64,000 nt of DNA from Stichopus chloronotus (lineage: Eukaryota > Echinodermata > Holothuroidea > Aspidochirotida > Stichopodidae), in the NCBI GenBank assembly GCA_021234535.1, contig CM037837.1:9728636-9792635 (forward strand), given 5' to 3'. Shown here one piece after another: positions 1-10,899 of the stretch (positions are counted from its first letter, which is position 1; every line of letters begins with the position of its first letter). The position numbers and the translations under genes were made by a program. Under the pieces are notes generated by a model. It was not told the origin of the DNA and ran no database searches. It saw nothing but the letters and a program-made list of their open reading frames with translations.

Positions 1-223
1 ACAATTAAAGGCACTGAAAACATTTTCTTGACCAGGGCAGTCTTTTTTTTCCATATAGGCCTACTAGTATCTTGAGTTGTGAACAAGATGTCCGTGTGGG
101 GTTTAGGTACTTGCAATGCAGTGCAGTGACAAAATACTCATGCAAAATTAATTTTGTCTATAAAATTTTACGGTTTAGGACAACTGGTTGTTTTTAAATA
201 AAAACATATTGACCACAACTTAC

Positions 224-1181
224 AGTTTCCAAGAGTTCGTTAGTCAATCTGGCTGAGAATCCATTGAAAACTTTTGTAAAGGTGTGAGTAACCTTGATGT
301 AACTATCTAACACTGCCGCAAACTCGACTTTCCTCAGAACCCTTTCTAGGTCAGCATCACCCTGTCAGAATGAAAATACCGAAAAAGACGGGGTTGCACA
401 CATACAGAGATAGGTGCACATCCTCACAAAAAGGTCAAATAAATCGAAATGAAAAGGAAGACCCAAATTGATGGAGACAGTATTATATATAGTTAAGAAA
501 TTGTTACTTTTATGATGGGTATTACATTAACGATTAAAAATTATTATATTTACGGTGGGTATTACATTTATGGTCCAACAATCCGTGTGACACTTACGGT
601 TAGATCAGATTATTAATCCATAGTTTAAAAAATTGGTAGGCCTATTTTTATGGTGGGTCAGTTATTTGTTGCATTAATGGTGGGCACGTTTACATTTATG
701 GTTAAAAGTAATATTTTTTATGGTGGGCATCACATTTGAGGTTAATTATTTCCTTTATCGGTCATCCTACCTTTGGTTGTAGCGCTCTGCTTAAATATGT
801 ACCTTAGGGCAATATATTGTATCATAGGTTGTCTTTTTGATGTAATGCTGTAGGTAACATTTCTAAGCATATTTTTGTTGCCACATTTGTAGCAAATTAT
901 TCGTCTCGATTTAAAACATTAAGTGGAGGGTTTGGGATATACAAACTTATACACATAACTTATATACATATGCACGATATCGGCAATAACGTCATTGACA
1001 CAGATATCTATTTGCTTCTTTTGTTTTTTCTTCCAGCATTCTCTGCTTGATATTTCGTTTAACCATGTTTACTTACCTTCAGTTTGACGATGTAGCGATT
1101 GGGGACCGCATCTTTGGTTTTCAATAGTGGTGCAAGGGCACTGGCAGTGCCTATCACCACCAGTAGCAGCAATAATCTCAT
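224..1181 (-). CDS. Proteinase-K-like secreted serine protease, left copy (5' exons only)
   Basis: The gene is on the minus strand. The ATG is at 1181-1179; coding exon 1 is 1077-1181 (105 nt, 35 codons, donor GTAAGT) and exon 2 is 224-361 (138 nt, 46 codons, acceptor CTGACAG, donor GTAAGT). Both introns seen are phase 0. The protein starts with a strong signal peptide (MRLLLLLVV, then small residues with an ALA-type cleavage site near residue 17). A segment with NRYIVKLK and FNGFSARL follows, typical of the inhibitor I9 propeptide of S8 proteases, which folds and inhibits the enzyme until cleaved. The catalytic domain lies off the left edge. The sequence differs from the right copy at 3 of 35 and 6 of 46 residues and has no stop or frameshift in the visible exons. 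It is probably a secreted digestive or defence protease; that role is inference. Confidence 0.88.
505..760. repeat. Degenerate intronic minisatellite, left gene intron 1
   Basis: Irregular copies of a 25-50 bp unit built around TTATGGTGGGTATTACA and CATTTATGGTT repeat through protease intron 1. The right gene carries the same array in its intron 1, so it predates the inverted duplication. Confidence 0.7.
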
Positions 1182-1288
1182 TGCTTTAAAGAAAAAGTAC
1201 ACCTAATAAAATACCTCCTAAATTAGCAACGGTGGACAAGAACTTAAAGCAAATCTTATTGGTCGCTCTCCAAAACTTTTCCAATTTC
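1182..1288 (-). other. Probable 5' untranslated part of protease exon, left copy
   Basis: On the minus strand a pyrimidine-rich acceptor (CTTTTTCTTTTCAG) ends at 1289, leaving 107 nt before the ATG at 1181. The same acceptor is kept in the right copy at 58428-58429, which supports a spliced 5' leader. The sequence contains short upstream stops and no long reading frame. Confidence 0.5.
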
Positions 1289-1779
1289 CTGAAAAGAAAA
1301 AGATGAATTAAGTACCTCCTAAATAACAAGTAGATGATACGTATAGAACTATAGATAAATGGGCAAATCCGAGTATTGGTTTCTCTCCAAACTGTTCTTG
1401 TTTTACAAAGTGATAATTTAATGCAATTATATCAATGTTAAATATGTTAATCTCCTCAAAATTCAGGTAGTGACGTTATCACATAATTGAGGCATTAATA
1501 ATACGTATATAAATAAACGCGTAATATACTTCCTGTCACTGACATGTCAAGCACCAAAAACATGTGACTATAATGATTCAAGTCAGAGAAGACTATATAA
1601 GAAACACAGATTATATCTATAGTATAGTCATGTCTGTGTGACATGTACAGATTTCCCATGTACCACCATGGAATACCACCGTGAAATATAAAAATATTTG
1701 TCCATAAATCCACAACTTACAAGCAGAACATACATACTATGGGCAGGACGATACCCCTCCGGTACAATTGCCATCATGA

Positions 1780-2780
1780 CCTTTTTTGCACCCCCCCCCC
1801 CCCACGGACAGTTGAATAGGGGGAATTAATTTTCCTCTAACCGCTACTGAGATAAGGTTTTCTCAATTGAAGAGAGGAAAAATTTCTTTAATCGTTTTGA
1901 AATTTCAGTCTTTTTCAACAGACAATCTCTTCAAATTATTATCTACTCATATGACAATGGCTTGCAAGGTTTCCATGGATGGGGGAATGGGGAATATCCA
2001 ATTTCCCCGATTGATCCAGGGGGGAAGGCATTGGAATTTTTTAACATCATATAATAAAGAGATGCAAAATCTTGCAATCCATAACTAGTTTTTGATGAGA
2101 AGTGTTTTAGGATAAATTTCATTTTCACAAATTGTACAACACCTATCGCCATACGTCTATGTAAGGGACATTTCATGTAATCGTTCAGGATTTTCAGCAG
2201 GGAAAATAAGTTTTGCCAGAAGATACTCCGCGGGCAGGACTGCCAGGTCGTCTTTATTGGAACCCTAAGGGCTGGCTGAGAACAATCGGGCAGGAATTTA
2301 CAAACCTTCTAGATGGTCGAAAAACGGCAAAGTGGCTTAAGTTGCATGCCTCCAGCCTTGAAGCAGGTTCTCATGTCTGAAATTTCCCAATTAATGAAGG
2401 AATCATCAATCTAGCTACAAAAATAGTAATAATTTTGATTCTTTTTATCTAGGATATTTCCACGTAGTTAATCGCTTTCTCTTGTTCGTGCCTTAACTTT
2501 TGAAACAATCTTAAGATGGACGGAAACAAAACGTCTGAAGTCTCCATCTACTGTCTAATCGAACAGCTACGGTCAGTTGATGAGGAACGTAAAAGACAAT
2601 TTTCGGAGAAAAAAATGCACCGTAGATCGCCGGAGTCTATTTTCTCAAGCTCCTCCAATAAACTCCTGGAAATGATACTTTCAACAGTTTTATGGATGGA
2701 AAACCATTCATCTTAACATTACTTTGCACGTTTTTGCTATAAAGTAGACTCTCTAAAGGTTTAATTTAAGCAATTAAGTT
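1780..2780. other. Upstream intergenic or intronic DNA, left arm; no gene
   Basis: This block opens with a run of C near 1790-1801. A 66-codon open frame at 2516-2716 (plus) has a homologous stretch in the right arm near 56975-57180, but an in-frame stop interrupts it there. I therefore treat the frame as chance and the block as ordinary shared noncoding sequence. Confidence 0.6.
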
Positions 2781-2861
2781 AATGAATTTCACTTCAATCC
2801 TTGATTCATTTCACTGCAATCCTTTGTTCATTTCATTCCATTTCTCTTTAACTAGCAGTTT

Positions 2862-3040
2862 TTTTGGGGGGGAGGGAGGATTCCCGACTGGATCCTTTAC
2901 CCCCTATTACCCGAATACCCCCCTATTATCCCCCACTGGCTATTACCCCGCGAAAGTGCCCCGAAGGTGTCGTGATTTTGCCGCGAAAGTGCTGCGAAGG
3001 TGAACCGAGGGTGGGGGAAACTGGCCACCCACCTTCTGCC
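2862..3040. repeat. G/C-rich short tandem repeat block, left arm
   Basis: A GC-rich island in AT-rich surroundings begins with a G run and contains several copies of a CCGCGAAAGTG or CGAAGGTG word of 10-12 bases. The matching block in the right arm is 56280-56480. Open frames crossing it in both arms are low-complexity and are not supported as genes. Confidence 0.65.
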
Positions 3041-3599
3041 CGCCTCTGTGTATGAGATTCATTTTGCATGAAAACTACAAAAGTCAGTTTTACATTACGG
3101 ATGATCTTTTACACTGTTCTTTATTTTATACCAACAAACCAATAGATTAAATGGTTACAATTGTAAAATAAAAAGTTTCTGTTTCATAACATCGAAAAAT
3201 TATTTATTTAATTGTGAATGAAGGTTGAATGGAGACGTACTCAGCACAAAGCTATACACGGATGCACAATTAAATGAATTCTCTTTTACAAATTGCAGTA
3301 ACAGGAGTAATACGTTCAAGTCAAATTTGTTAATTTGCTTTAAGGACCACAATGTAACTCGCTAAGGACCAACTGACAATGCATTAGTTTAAGACTTTCT
3401 CATATTTTGCATTTATGGGGTGGGCGTCTGAGTATGGGTGTATGTGTATGTGTGTGTATGTTTGGAGTGTATGTTTGTGATACCTTGTAAACACTATATC
3501 TCTAGACGCGAAGAGTAGAGAGACTCCATAGCCTATTTGGTTCGTAAGATCTCATATTTGGGATGTCGGTGTACAACATTGGGATAAGAAAACCTGATT

Positions 3600-4290
3600 T
3601 TGGTGGAGGTCAAAGGTAATTGGGATCAAAAGGAATTAAAGAGTAAAAAATTTGTAAACACTATATCTCAAGAAGGGGAGGCTTCTGCAGATTTGTAGGT
3701 GTACCCAAGAAGAAACAGTTATATTTGGTAGAGGTCAAAGCTTATTTGGTGTCAACAGGAGCCGAATAGTAAAAATATTGTAAAGACGATATCGTAAGAA
3801 GAAAACGTTGGACAAAAATCAAAATCAATGTATTGGTGTATAAGAAACTTATTGGTGTTGATGGAAACCAAAGGTCATTCGGGGTCAACAAGAGTCAAAG
3901 AACAAAAGCATAGTACATACCATTTTATTGGGAAAATTGCAAAGATCTCAATTCTAATATGTAAGTGTATCTTATAAGTAAAGGAGTCAATTGTCTTTGC
4001 TGGGGTCACATGACATGTGCTGTCAACAGGGGTCAAGAAGTAAAAAACATGTAACCCGATGTCTCAAGTAGGAAAGCTTGTAAAGATGTAACATTTTGTA
4101 CATTAGTGTATATATTAAAAACAAAATGCCTATTTTGTGTGAAGACGAAAGGTATTGATGGTCAACAGGAGCAAAAGTGAAATATTGTAAACAAGAAGTA
4201 AATTTTGGACGGATCGCAGATTTGGTTCGCATATTTCAAACAAGAGTACAAGAGTCCTTTCTAATTCAAAGGTCATTTTTTTGTTCTGTT
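3600..4290. repeat. Array of 125-140 bp units with DR1-like motifs, left arm
   Basis: About six diverged units start at roughly 3606, 3731, 3864, 4000, 4139 and 4255. Each has a GAGGTCAAAGGTAA-like word, a GGTCAACAGGAGTCAA-like word and a TTGTAAACACTATATCTCAAG-like word. AGGTCAAAGGTCA-type words are direct repeats of the nuclear receptor half-site. The family is shared with 54250-55260. Similar repeats are common in invertebrate genomes, so a regulatory role is not shown. Confidence 0.75.
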
Positions 4291-4696
4291 CACTTTGTTA
4301 TGGATTCATGTGGTGTACCATGATGAGTGCAAAGCATATTATATTTGGTAAATTCCAGTTTGACAGTCAAGTGTAAGGGTCAATTTGTAAACACCAGGAA
4401 ACTTGGACATAACTGATATTCAGTGTGCAGGTGTGCATGTTGAGTTATGACACCTATCAGTCATTATTTTATCAAATGTCAGTGTGTACAGAGGCGGTTG
4501 TTACAATTCCATTCGAAATATGATTTTCAAGGATTATTTTATTTCAAATATGTTCCACAGCCTAAACTTATTTAACATATCTTCGAGGTTTGCAGGATGA
4601 ATAGAATTAGACAATAGTCTATCAGCAACTTTTGCATAGTTTTTATCATTTTGCACACATTTTGTGAAATCCAATTTAATTTTAATAAAGTTCATA

Positions 4697-4909
4697 AATA
4701 AGCTAATTAATAATACTAAGCTAAATAATAATGAGCTAAATAATAAGCTAAATAATAATGAGCTAAATAATAATAATAATAAGCTAAATAATAATAATAT
4801 TATTATTATTATTATAATTACTATTATTATTATGAGCTAAATAATATTAACATTATTATTATTATTATTGTTATAATTATTATTATTATTATTGTAATTG
4901 TTATTATTA
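4697..4909. repeat. TAA/ATT microsatellite with GAGCTAAATAATAA units
   Basis: Long runs of AAT and ATT triplets are mixed with a GAGCTAAATAATAA word. It lies inside the segment unique to the left arm and directly precedes the L1-like fragment. Confidence 0.9.
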
Positions 4910-5015
4910 AGCGCCTTCCAATGGAACCAAAGCGCTGTACAAAGAAAATTATAAAAAGAGGTAACGATGTACATCATACAGAAGCAGTAAAGTCTTAAAG
5001 CAATATAATTGGTAC

Positions 5016-6258
5016 CATTGATAAAGATGGTCTCCGAGCACCCCATTTGTATTCTTTCATTCAAAGTCTTAAAGGTGTTTGGATCAAGCGCTACACTAAC
5101 ACTATCAATGCTTCTTGGAAATTTTTATCTTTTATCTTTATTGGAAACTTTTATCTAAAGGGTTATGGAAGTGCGTTCTTGTTTCAATGTAATTTTCTCG
5201 CAAAGGATATTATTGTGTCAAATGCTGTTATTAAGGATGTCTGTAGTGCTTGGTCTTCAGATAAATTCAGGAACTCCATTGAAAACTTTAAAAATGAAAT
5301 TATTTGAAACAATTCTTTTTTGTAGTAAAATTTTCTTCTTTAAAATTTATCGACAGTAGAGGGGTTAAAAGAGTAAAAGACTTATTAGATGATGGTAATA
5401 GTTTCCTTTCTTATGTTAATTTCAAACGGAAATTTTCTATAGATGCTTTTCCCTTTACTCTTCTCCATAGCATTACCTCAGCTATTCCGAGACAATTGAA
5501 GGATCACTTTATCAGTAATAATGTTGCCATCGAAAGTAGTAAGGCTGACGATCAACAACATATCTCATTCACATCTCGGTACATTTATAATATACTTACG
5601 GAATCTGTCTGTACTAGGACAACAGCAATTGATAAATGGAAGACCAATTTCGAGTTCAGTGAAAAGCAATGGCAGACAATTTTTCGTTCTCCTTTTGCTT
5701 CTTGCAGTGAAAGTAAAGTGTGCAATTTTCAATATCTTTTTATTCATAGAATTCTAGGGACAAATTATTTGCTATTCTGTATGAAAATAAATGAAAATCC
5801 CAGTTGCACCTTTTGTGGGAGACATGACGAAAAAATCGAGCATCTCTTTTGGGAGTGCGAAATAACCGCAAATTTTATTTTAGATGTTGAACAATGCGTT
5901 TTTGGACGGTAGTTTGTTTTGGAGAAGCAGGATTTTTTCCTTTGGATATGATTTGGTTTCAAACACCCTTACAACTTTTTCATTTTGCGTTTAAAATATT
6001 ATATTTTTAACAAAAAGTTAAATAATGAGTTACCTCGTGTTAATAAATTCCTCCATAAATTTAAGTTTACACTACAAGTCGAAAAAAGTATGAGTAGTAA
6101 GTAAAATACCTCATATCTGTTAGTAAAAGCATTTGACTACTGCTATTTCCTTACTCAGTCATAAAGTATTTGTGTCTCCAATTCGTTTCAACTGTAAATT
6201 GATGTCGCCATTGTTTTGTTTGTACCAAGAATCGTTAAATAAATTGAGATGGAAAAAA
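5016..6258 (+). mobile_element. 5'-truncated L1/Tx1-like non-LTR retrotransposon fragment
   Basis: Two overlapping frames, one before about 5306 and one from 5304 to 5912, encode the C-terminal part of a reverse-transcriptase polyprotein. They are split by a frameshift near 5305. Recognisable pieces are SFIQSLKGVWIKRY early on, ASWKFLSF, the RGVKRVKDLLDDG region, and near the end a zinc-knuckle-like segment with CTFCG, then EHLFWEC. Such cysteine/histidine tails occur in invertebrate L1/Tx1 elements. The 3' end has AATAAA (about 6238) followed by a short A run near 6251-6257. The right arm lacks the element: sequence on either side (about 4470 and 6245) is contiguous near 53965-54010 there. 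It is a dead, truncated copy. Confidence 0.82.
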
Positions 6259-6900
6259 GTCTTAAAAGCATAAAATACAAGAGCAGTTATGAATTTGAGC
6301 AATTAAAAAGTAAGTTTTCAAATTATTTTTTAAATTATTAAGATCAGTTAAACGAACGCACATTAGCCGAAAACTAAATAGTCGATGTAGACATATAGAT
6401 ACTGTACTCACGAGTGAAACTGAAATCCTTTATATGAGAAATCAAACTGAATAATGAAGAAATTTCAAGCAATGTGACTGTAGTTACAGCTACTTTAAGA
6501 AGTATTTCATGAAAGTCAACAGGTTCGAACAATTAAAAAAAATTATAATAATTGTGTTTGAATTTGCTTACATAATTAGATTTATAGAATATAGAGTACA
6601 GTAATTAATATCGCCCACATACCCTGATTGAAATCGAACTAGGAGGACCTTATGAGAGGGGACAATAATAACCATATGTTACCTATTGATATCAATAGAA
6701 AGATCACGTGTCAAGTCACGTACACTTCATGCTTCATAATACATAAAACAGAATATTTCAAATCGGGTTTTTACATATCGTTATAAACTTTTTTTTATTT
6801 TTTAAATGCTTGCGACGTATGACTTTTGACACATTAAATTTTTACTAATGATTTCTTTAAAGTCCAGAAATTAAAATGCAGATGTATGAAAGTAAGTTAC

Positions 6901-7135
6901 CTGCAGGTCTGATGTTCAAAGGTGTCTTCAAATCTATACTCTGTATTCTTTGAGAAGCTCTTCGTAGAAGTGATCGTTATCGTGATGTCACTCCACTTTT
7001 ATTTGTGATAATGTTTCTTCATTAACGTTAACCTGAACTGTGACCAGTGTAAACAAATATTGGATTACTCTCTCAAGATGATACCATACAAGCTGACACG
7101 GCCTCTACATATGAATATTCATTGTCTGAGTGTGA
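6901..7135 (-). promoter_or_regulatory. Candidate 5' leader exon and promoter, left protease gene
   Basis: On the minus strand a splice-donor-like junction (ACCTGCAG then GTAACTTAC) lies at 6901/6900. It ends a conserved stretch of about 110 nt that is also present at 53180-53290 and, more diverged, at 38355-38459, each with a donor at the same place. Upstream are a forkhead-like GTAAACA (7049-7055) and the palindrome ATGAATATTCAT (7111-7122), both kept in the right arm. I infer an untranslated first exon spliced to the acceptor at 1289, about 5.6 kb away. It could instead be a dispersed repeat that happens to carry a donor-like site. Confidence 0.4.
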
Positions 7136-7250
7136 GCAGATATGTTTTCATGAAAAAAATGTCATCGATTCATCCACATCAGCAACAAAAACTTATTGCA
7201 ATTGGTTGCCAGGGTTGGATACCTTTGATACAATGGTAACAAAACAGCAA

Positions 7251-7335
7251 CATATGTTGGTATCCCATGGTATTGCAACATCTCCAGACTTTGTGTGCCA
7301 GAAGCAAGTCACGCATGCAACGGCAGGTACCTGGT
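7251..7335. repeat. Conserved CATATG/CCATGG block, left copy
   Basis: About 34 bases holding AACATATG, CCCATGG and GATGTTGCAATA-type words (in reverse) recur nearly unchanged at 37188-37221, 38083-38116 and 52907-52940. The four copies keep the same position next to a long polypyrimidine tract and to the candidate leader exon. The function is unknown. Confidence 0.75.
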
Positions 7336-7435
7336 AAGGGGCAGGGATGAAAGCAGGTTAGACTCAAAGTTTATTCTAAGGTGAAGCTACTCAGATTAGC
7401 ATTGACAAGATCTACAGTGTTTCCGTTGTATCTGG

Positions 7436-7830
7436 TGAAACAAGGGGGTCGCCAAGAGAAACAGAAGAGGGAAGTGTGTGGAGGCTGGAGAATAGGAAGG
7501 GAAAGGTGAAGACACAAGACAAATGAAATAAAGTTAGGGAAATGCTGGAGAGAGGGGGAGAATTAAAGGGAAGAAGGTAAGAGAAGAAGAGAACACCGAC
7601 GAAACAGACAGGGAACGGTAAAAGATCGGAATGGACAGGGGAATGAAGAGGGGGACATAAAAAAGAGAGGAAAAGTAAGTGGGGGAAGGAAAGAATAAAA
7701 AAGAAATAAAAGAGTAAAGGGAAGGAAATGGGAAGAGCATGAAAGAGAAAGAAGTGGAGGAATATATGGGATAAGCGAAAGAACAGAAACAAGGGGAAGA
7801 AGGGAGGGGAAAAAGAATGGGAAGAAAACC
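7436..7830. repeat. Polypurine tract, left arm
   Basis: About 400 nt is almost all purine on the plus strand (GAGAGGGGGAG, GAAGAAGG and similar). Its counterparts are pyrimidine-rich on the plus strand at 52450-52745, 36600-37016 and 37370-37790. Long open frames across these tracts (serine, leucine, phenylalanine and proline only) are composition artefacts. Confidence 0.85.
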
Positions 7831-7849
7831 GGCTACCAGATACAGTCAC

Positions 7850-10800
7850 AGTAGCTGAATTGACCTTTACTCATACCCAACACAACACATCTTGTTCATT
7901 CCAATTCTAGCAAACTATGTACTTCCGAACGTTGTTCAACACTGTTTCAAAGTTGGATGGATCACACACATAAGAAAAAAAATCTTTTGTTGTACCAAGA
8001 TTGGTGAGCAAGAATATGTGATACCAATCTCTACTCAAAATTCAACACTATTATTTATTTTGAAAAAGTTTCCACGCATTTGATGAATCTGCCTTTAGTC
8101 ACCGTAGAACGAGTTTCTTTCAATTTCCATTAGGCTAATTCAATGGTACACCAATCATCGCTGTGTATCTTCAATTGTCTAACTTAGAGCACTGGCTGAA
8201 TTTCAAATCACTGTGACATTGAATGGTGCACGAATAGTCAGTGAAGATACATTCGCCTCAGTTTTAGCCAAGCGGAGGGCAGGCTTTCAGAAAGGTTTTG
8301 TATAAAAAGGAAAGGTTTTGTAAAAAAAACCGGTGCAAAGAGGGAAAATGTGAAAATGTGATGTCGAGAGTTGCACTCATACGCAACTTATAGCACAGTG
8401 ATATGCACTTATGTACTGTACTCACTATTGATAATGATCAGTGCTAGTGTAGTATAAGTACGATGCACTTCAGACGATGTGTAGTGAGTTGACTTCTATA
8501 TTTTACTGGTGGCCAAAAAATATGTAGTCTATACCTGTACAATTACAGCCACACTCAATCAGAAATTCATTACTTAAACATTTTTTTTCTCTGAAATGGT
8601 GGATATCTTTTCCTTAGAGTATTTGCTAGGCACCTTTCTTAAATGTATGTAATCAATTCCCGATGAAAACAGTGTCATTTAGTTGGAATAACTGAAACAA
8701 CTGTACATCAGCAACAGTCTCGACACTTTCATTTGCTATCTGCTTATCTATACAGTTCGGGAAATATCTATACCTCTTCACTCCAATATCTCATATTCTT
8801 ATTGAGATCCTTGTTGTTAAGCCTATAGTACAACAAGTAGGTAAGATGACTAGTCTGAAGCTCCGATAGCAACGAATGATAACAATATGTCACTATTTGC
8901 ACAATGAGCTCGATCTATCTTCAATACTGTTGTCTATGTATACATTATATAAACAACACAATCCTCATGCCTCCACCTGCTTCGTCTTGTAGTTGTGCAT
9001 TAATAAATCGTTGTAGAAGTACATGTACGTGAAAGCTCAGTGTGCTTTAAAGAAATGAAGTTTGATTTAGGTCTGCAGCGTTGATAAATACCTTTGTCTG
9101 GTAATCCTTCAGTGCCTTTGTTATTACTTGTTAATGTATTTATATCTTTTTGTTTTAAGTAAGTAACGACTACTTCTTTCCCAAATAGCCGATGCGAATT
9201 TGCCAATGCGATCGACTTCAAAATGCCCTTCGCGTTTGTGTAATTTTTGTATTAATTTGCCATTTGTGTGTATTTATCATATATGATGTTTTGCAATGCA
9301 ATATGTTTTGTGAAGTGTTGGCCAAGTGCTGTCTTAGGTGGCAATGTGGTTACCAGTTTAATATCCTGAATGATCCTTTCAACTTTTTTTCAGTGCAAAC
9401 ATTCGTGGGTGTGAAGCTGGTGCTTAACTCAGTTTTTGTCCAAAGTCGTTTTTTGTTTTTATTGTTGTTGTTGTTTTTTAATATAGTAATGACGGAGAAG
9501 AATTAAGAAGACATGAAATAGCATGTATACACTTTATCTCATTTGTCAAATCTTTAAGTATTTTTCTTGAACATGATGGGGATAGGGAATCTCAGTAGGG
9601 AGACGAAAGTTTAATTTATGACTAATTATTTCCTCTGATGTACAATGTATAGAATGTAAAGAATAAATGTATCAGTTCATAAAGGATGTGCACGGCTTTG
9701 AGCACCATTTCATTTTTATCAATTTTTTTTTGTGGTATATACTTTCTGATTAGTATCCCATAATCTCTATTACATAAGAAAAGGAAAACAGTGCTTGGAT
9801 AACAATGTTGTTACCGAAAGCCAAATCAGGACCACCGTTATACTGTCTCATAAATCGAAAACACTGTGGTTACGTCACTTAAGAATCAAGAGAGACTGGT
9901 ATATCAGTATGTCACTTATGGTATCTGCCTTATGCTTTCACTGAACGACATTTCTTTAAACTTTGTATCTTCATCCTTGTGGTGCCCACGAAGACATTTC
10001 CTATTCCAACCAAATCCTAAAATACTCTGTCTAACGACCGACAATTAAGACACACTCTCTCTGTATGTGACGGGATAAACTGCTGCGTAAAAGATTAAGA
10101 ATCCTTGGATATAGCTACAACTGTGTAATTGAAAACAACTTTTCTGTCAGTTTATTGCATGCTTTTGCAGCATGATAAATTTCTCACAGAACTTAACAAT
10201 TAAAATGAAATTATTTTGCACCATCCGAATATCCCCCCCCCCAAAAAAAAACCTAGGGATTGTCAAGTCTGATCCCTTTTAGGTAATTGAAATATACGTT
10301 CCTACATACTTGAAAAGAATCCTCAACTCCAGTAGCTTTTCAGTCAGGTGACCGTGTGACATCCATAGAATAAAACCGATTAACTATTAGAGTAAAATCA
10401 CAATGATGATGATGAATACAATAAAAACGTAGATCGACAGTGATTTGTTCTTCCCTATATTACACAAAACAATGGTGGTATGTCGCACTTGAATATTGTT
10501 GCCATGTTGTGCATCTTGTTCACCTTTACTTATACACGTTTACTGTTGTTAACAAAATGTGACTGTTTACAAACCCCAATTTTTGTCCGTTTATGCCTTT
10601 TTATTAAAATCTTGTCTTGTATGTTTTGTATGTACCAAAAAGGTTAATCAATTTAGGACCTTTGAACTAACCGTTGCATAATGTACTTTCAGAACTTAAT
10701 GCTATCGCTGGAGGAACTTGGTCTGCGTCCTCGTGCATTGCTTGATTTAAAAACATAGATTCATCACCCCAGACAGTTTCAATTCTCCCAACCACTTACA

Positions 10801-10886
10801 TCTAGTTCCTACCACAGCCAAATTCCTCCACATGTGTAATCAATACAATAGATCAGTGCGTACGCTATGTAATGTGAGCTACTCTT
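7850..10886. other. Shared noncoding DNA of left arm, inner part
   Basis: The stretch is collinear with 49622-52440. Open frames at 9192-9506 (plus) and 9000-9221 (minus) have no recognisable domain and are not kept in the other arm. A segment of about 125-140 bp near 8355-8490 has no match in the right arm. No gene is seen. Confidence 0.6.
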
Positions 10887-10899
10887 CTACCAGGAGACT

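Larger units (their letters stand above)
1..10886. repeat. Left arm of large inverted segmental duplication
   Basis: This arm is collinear, in reverse complement, with about 49622-59706. Anchors read by eye include the protease exons (224-361 and 1077-1181 against 59349-59486 and 58548-58652), a GGATCC-containing block (2890 against 56437), the CATATG block (7251 against 52935), a block at 9010-9046 against 51450-51490, and 10690-10750 against 49720-49790. Paired coordinates sum to about 59,700 near the gene and 60,500 near the inner end, so small indels have accumulated. Homology stops near 10886, just past a shared GAGTAGCTCAC word. The outer end lies beyond the window. Exon identity counted by eye is about 90-92 percent. 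Confidence 0.93.

Noticed and set aside
2516..2716. 66-codon frame that looks protein-like (charged, mixed composition)
   Set aside because: The homologous stretch in the right arm has an in-frame stop, and the frame has no domain or splice context.
7412..7849. 145-codon minus-strand frame rich in Ser, Leu, Phe and Pro, and similar long frames at 36541-37020, 37319-37852 and 52420-52659
   Set aside because: They lie entirely on purine/pyrimidine tracts, where stop codons are rare by composition. The sequence of the frame is not conserved between the four copies of the tract.
9192..9506. 104-codon hydrophobic plus-strand frame
   Set aside because: It is not kept in the homologous right-arm sequence and has no recognisable domain; probably a composition effect of T-rich DNA.
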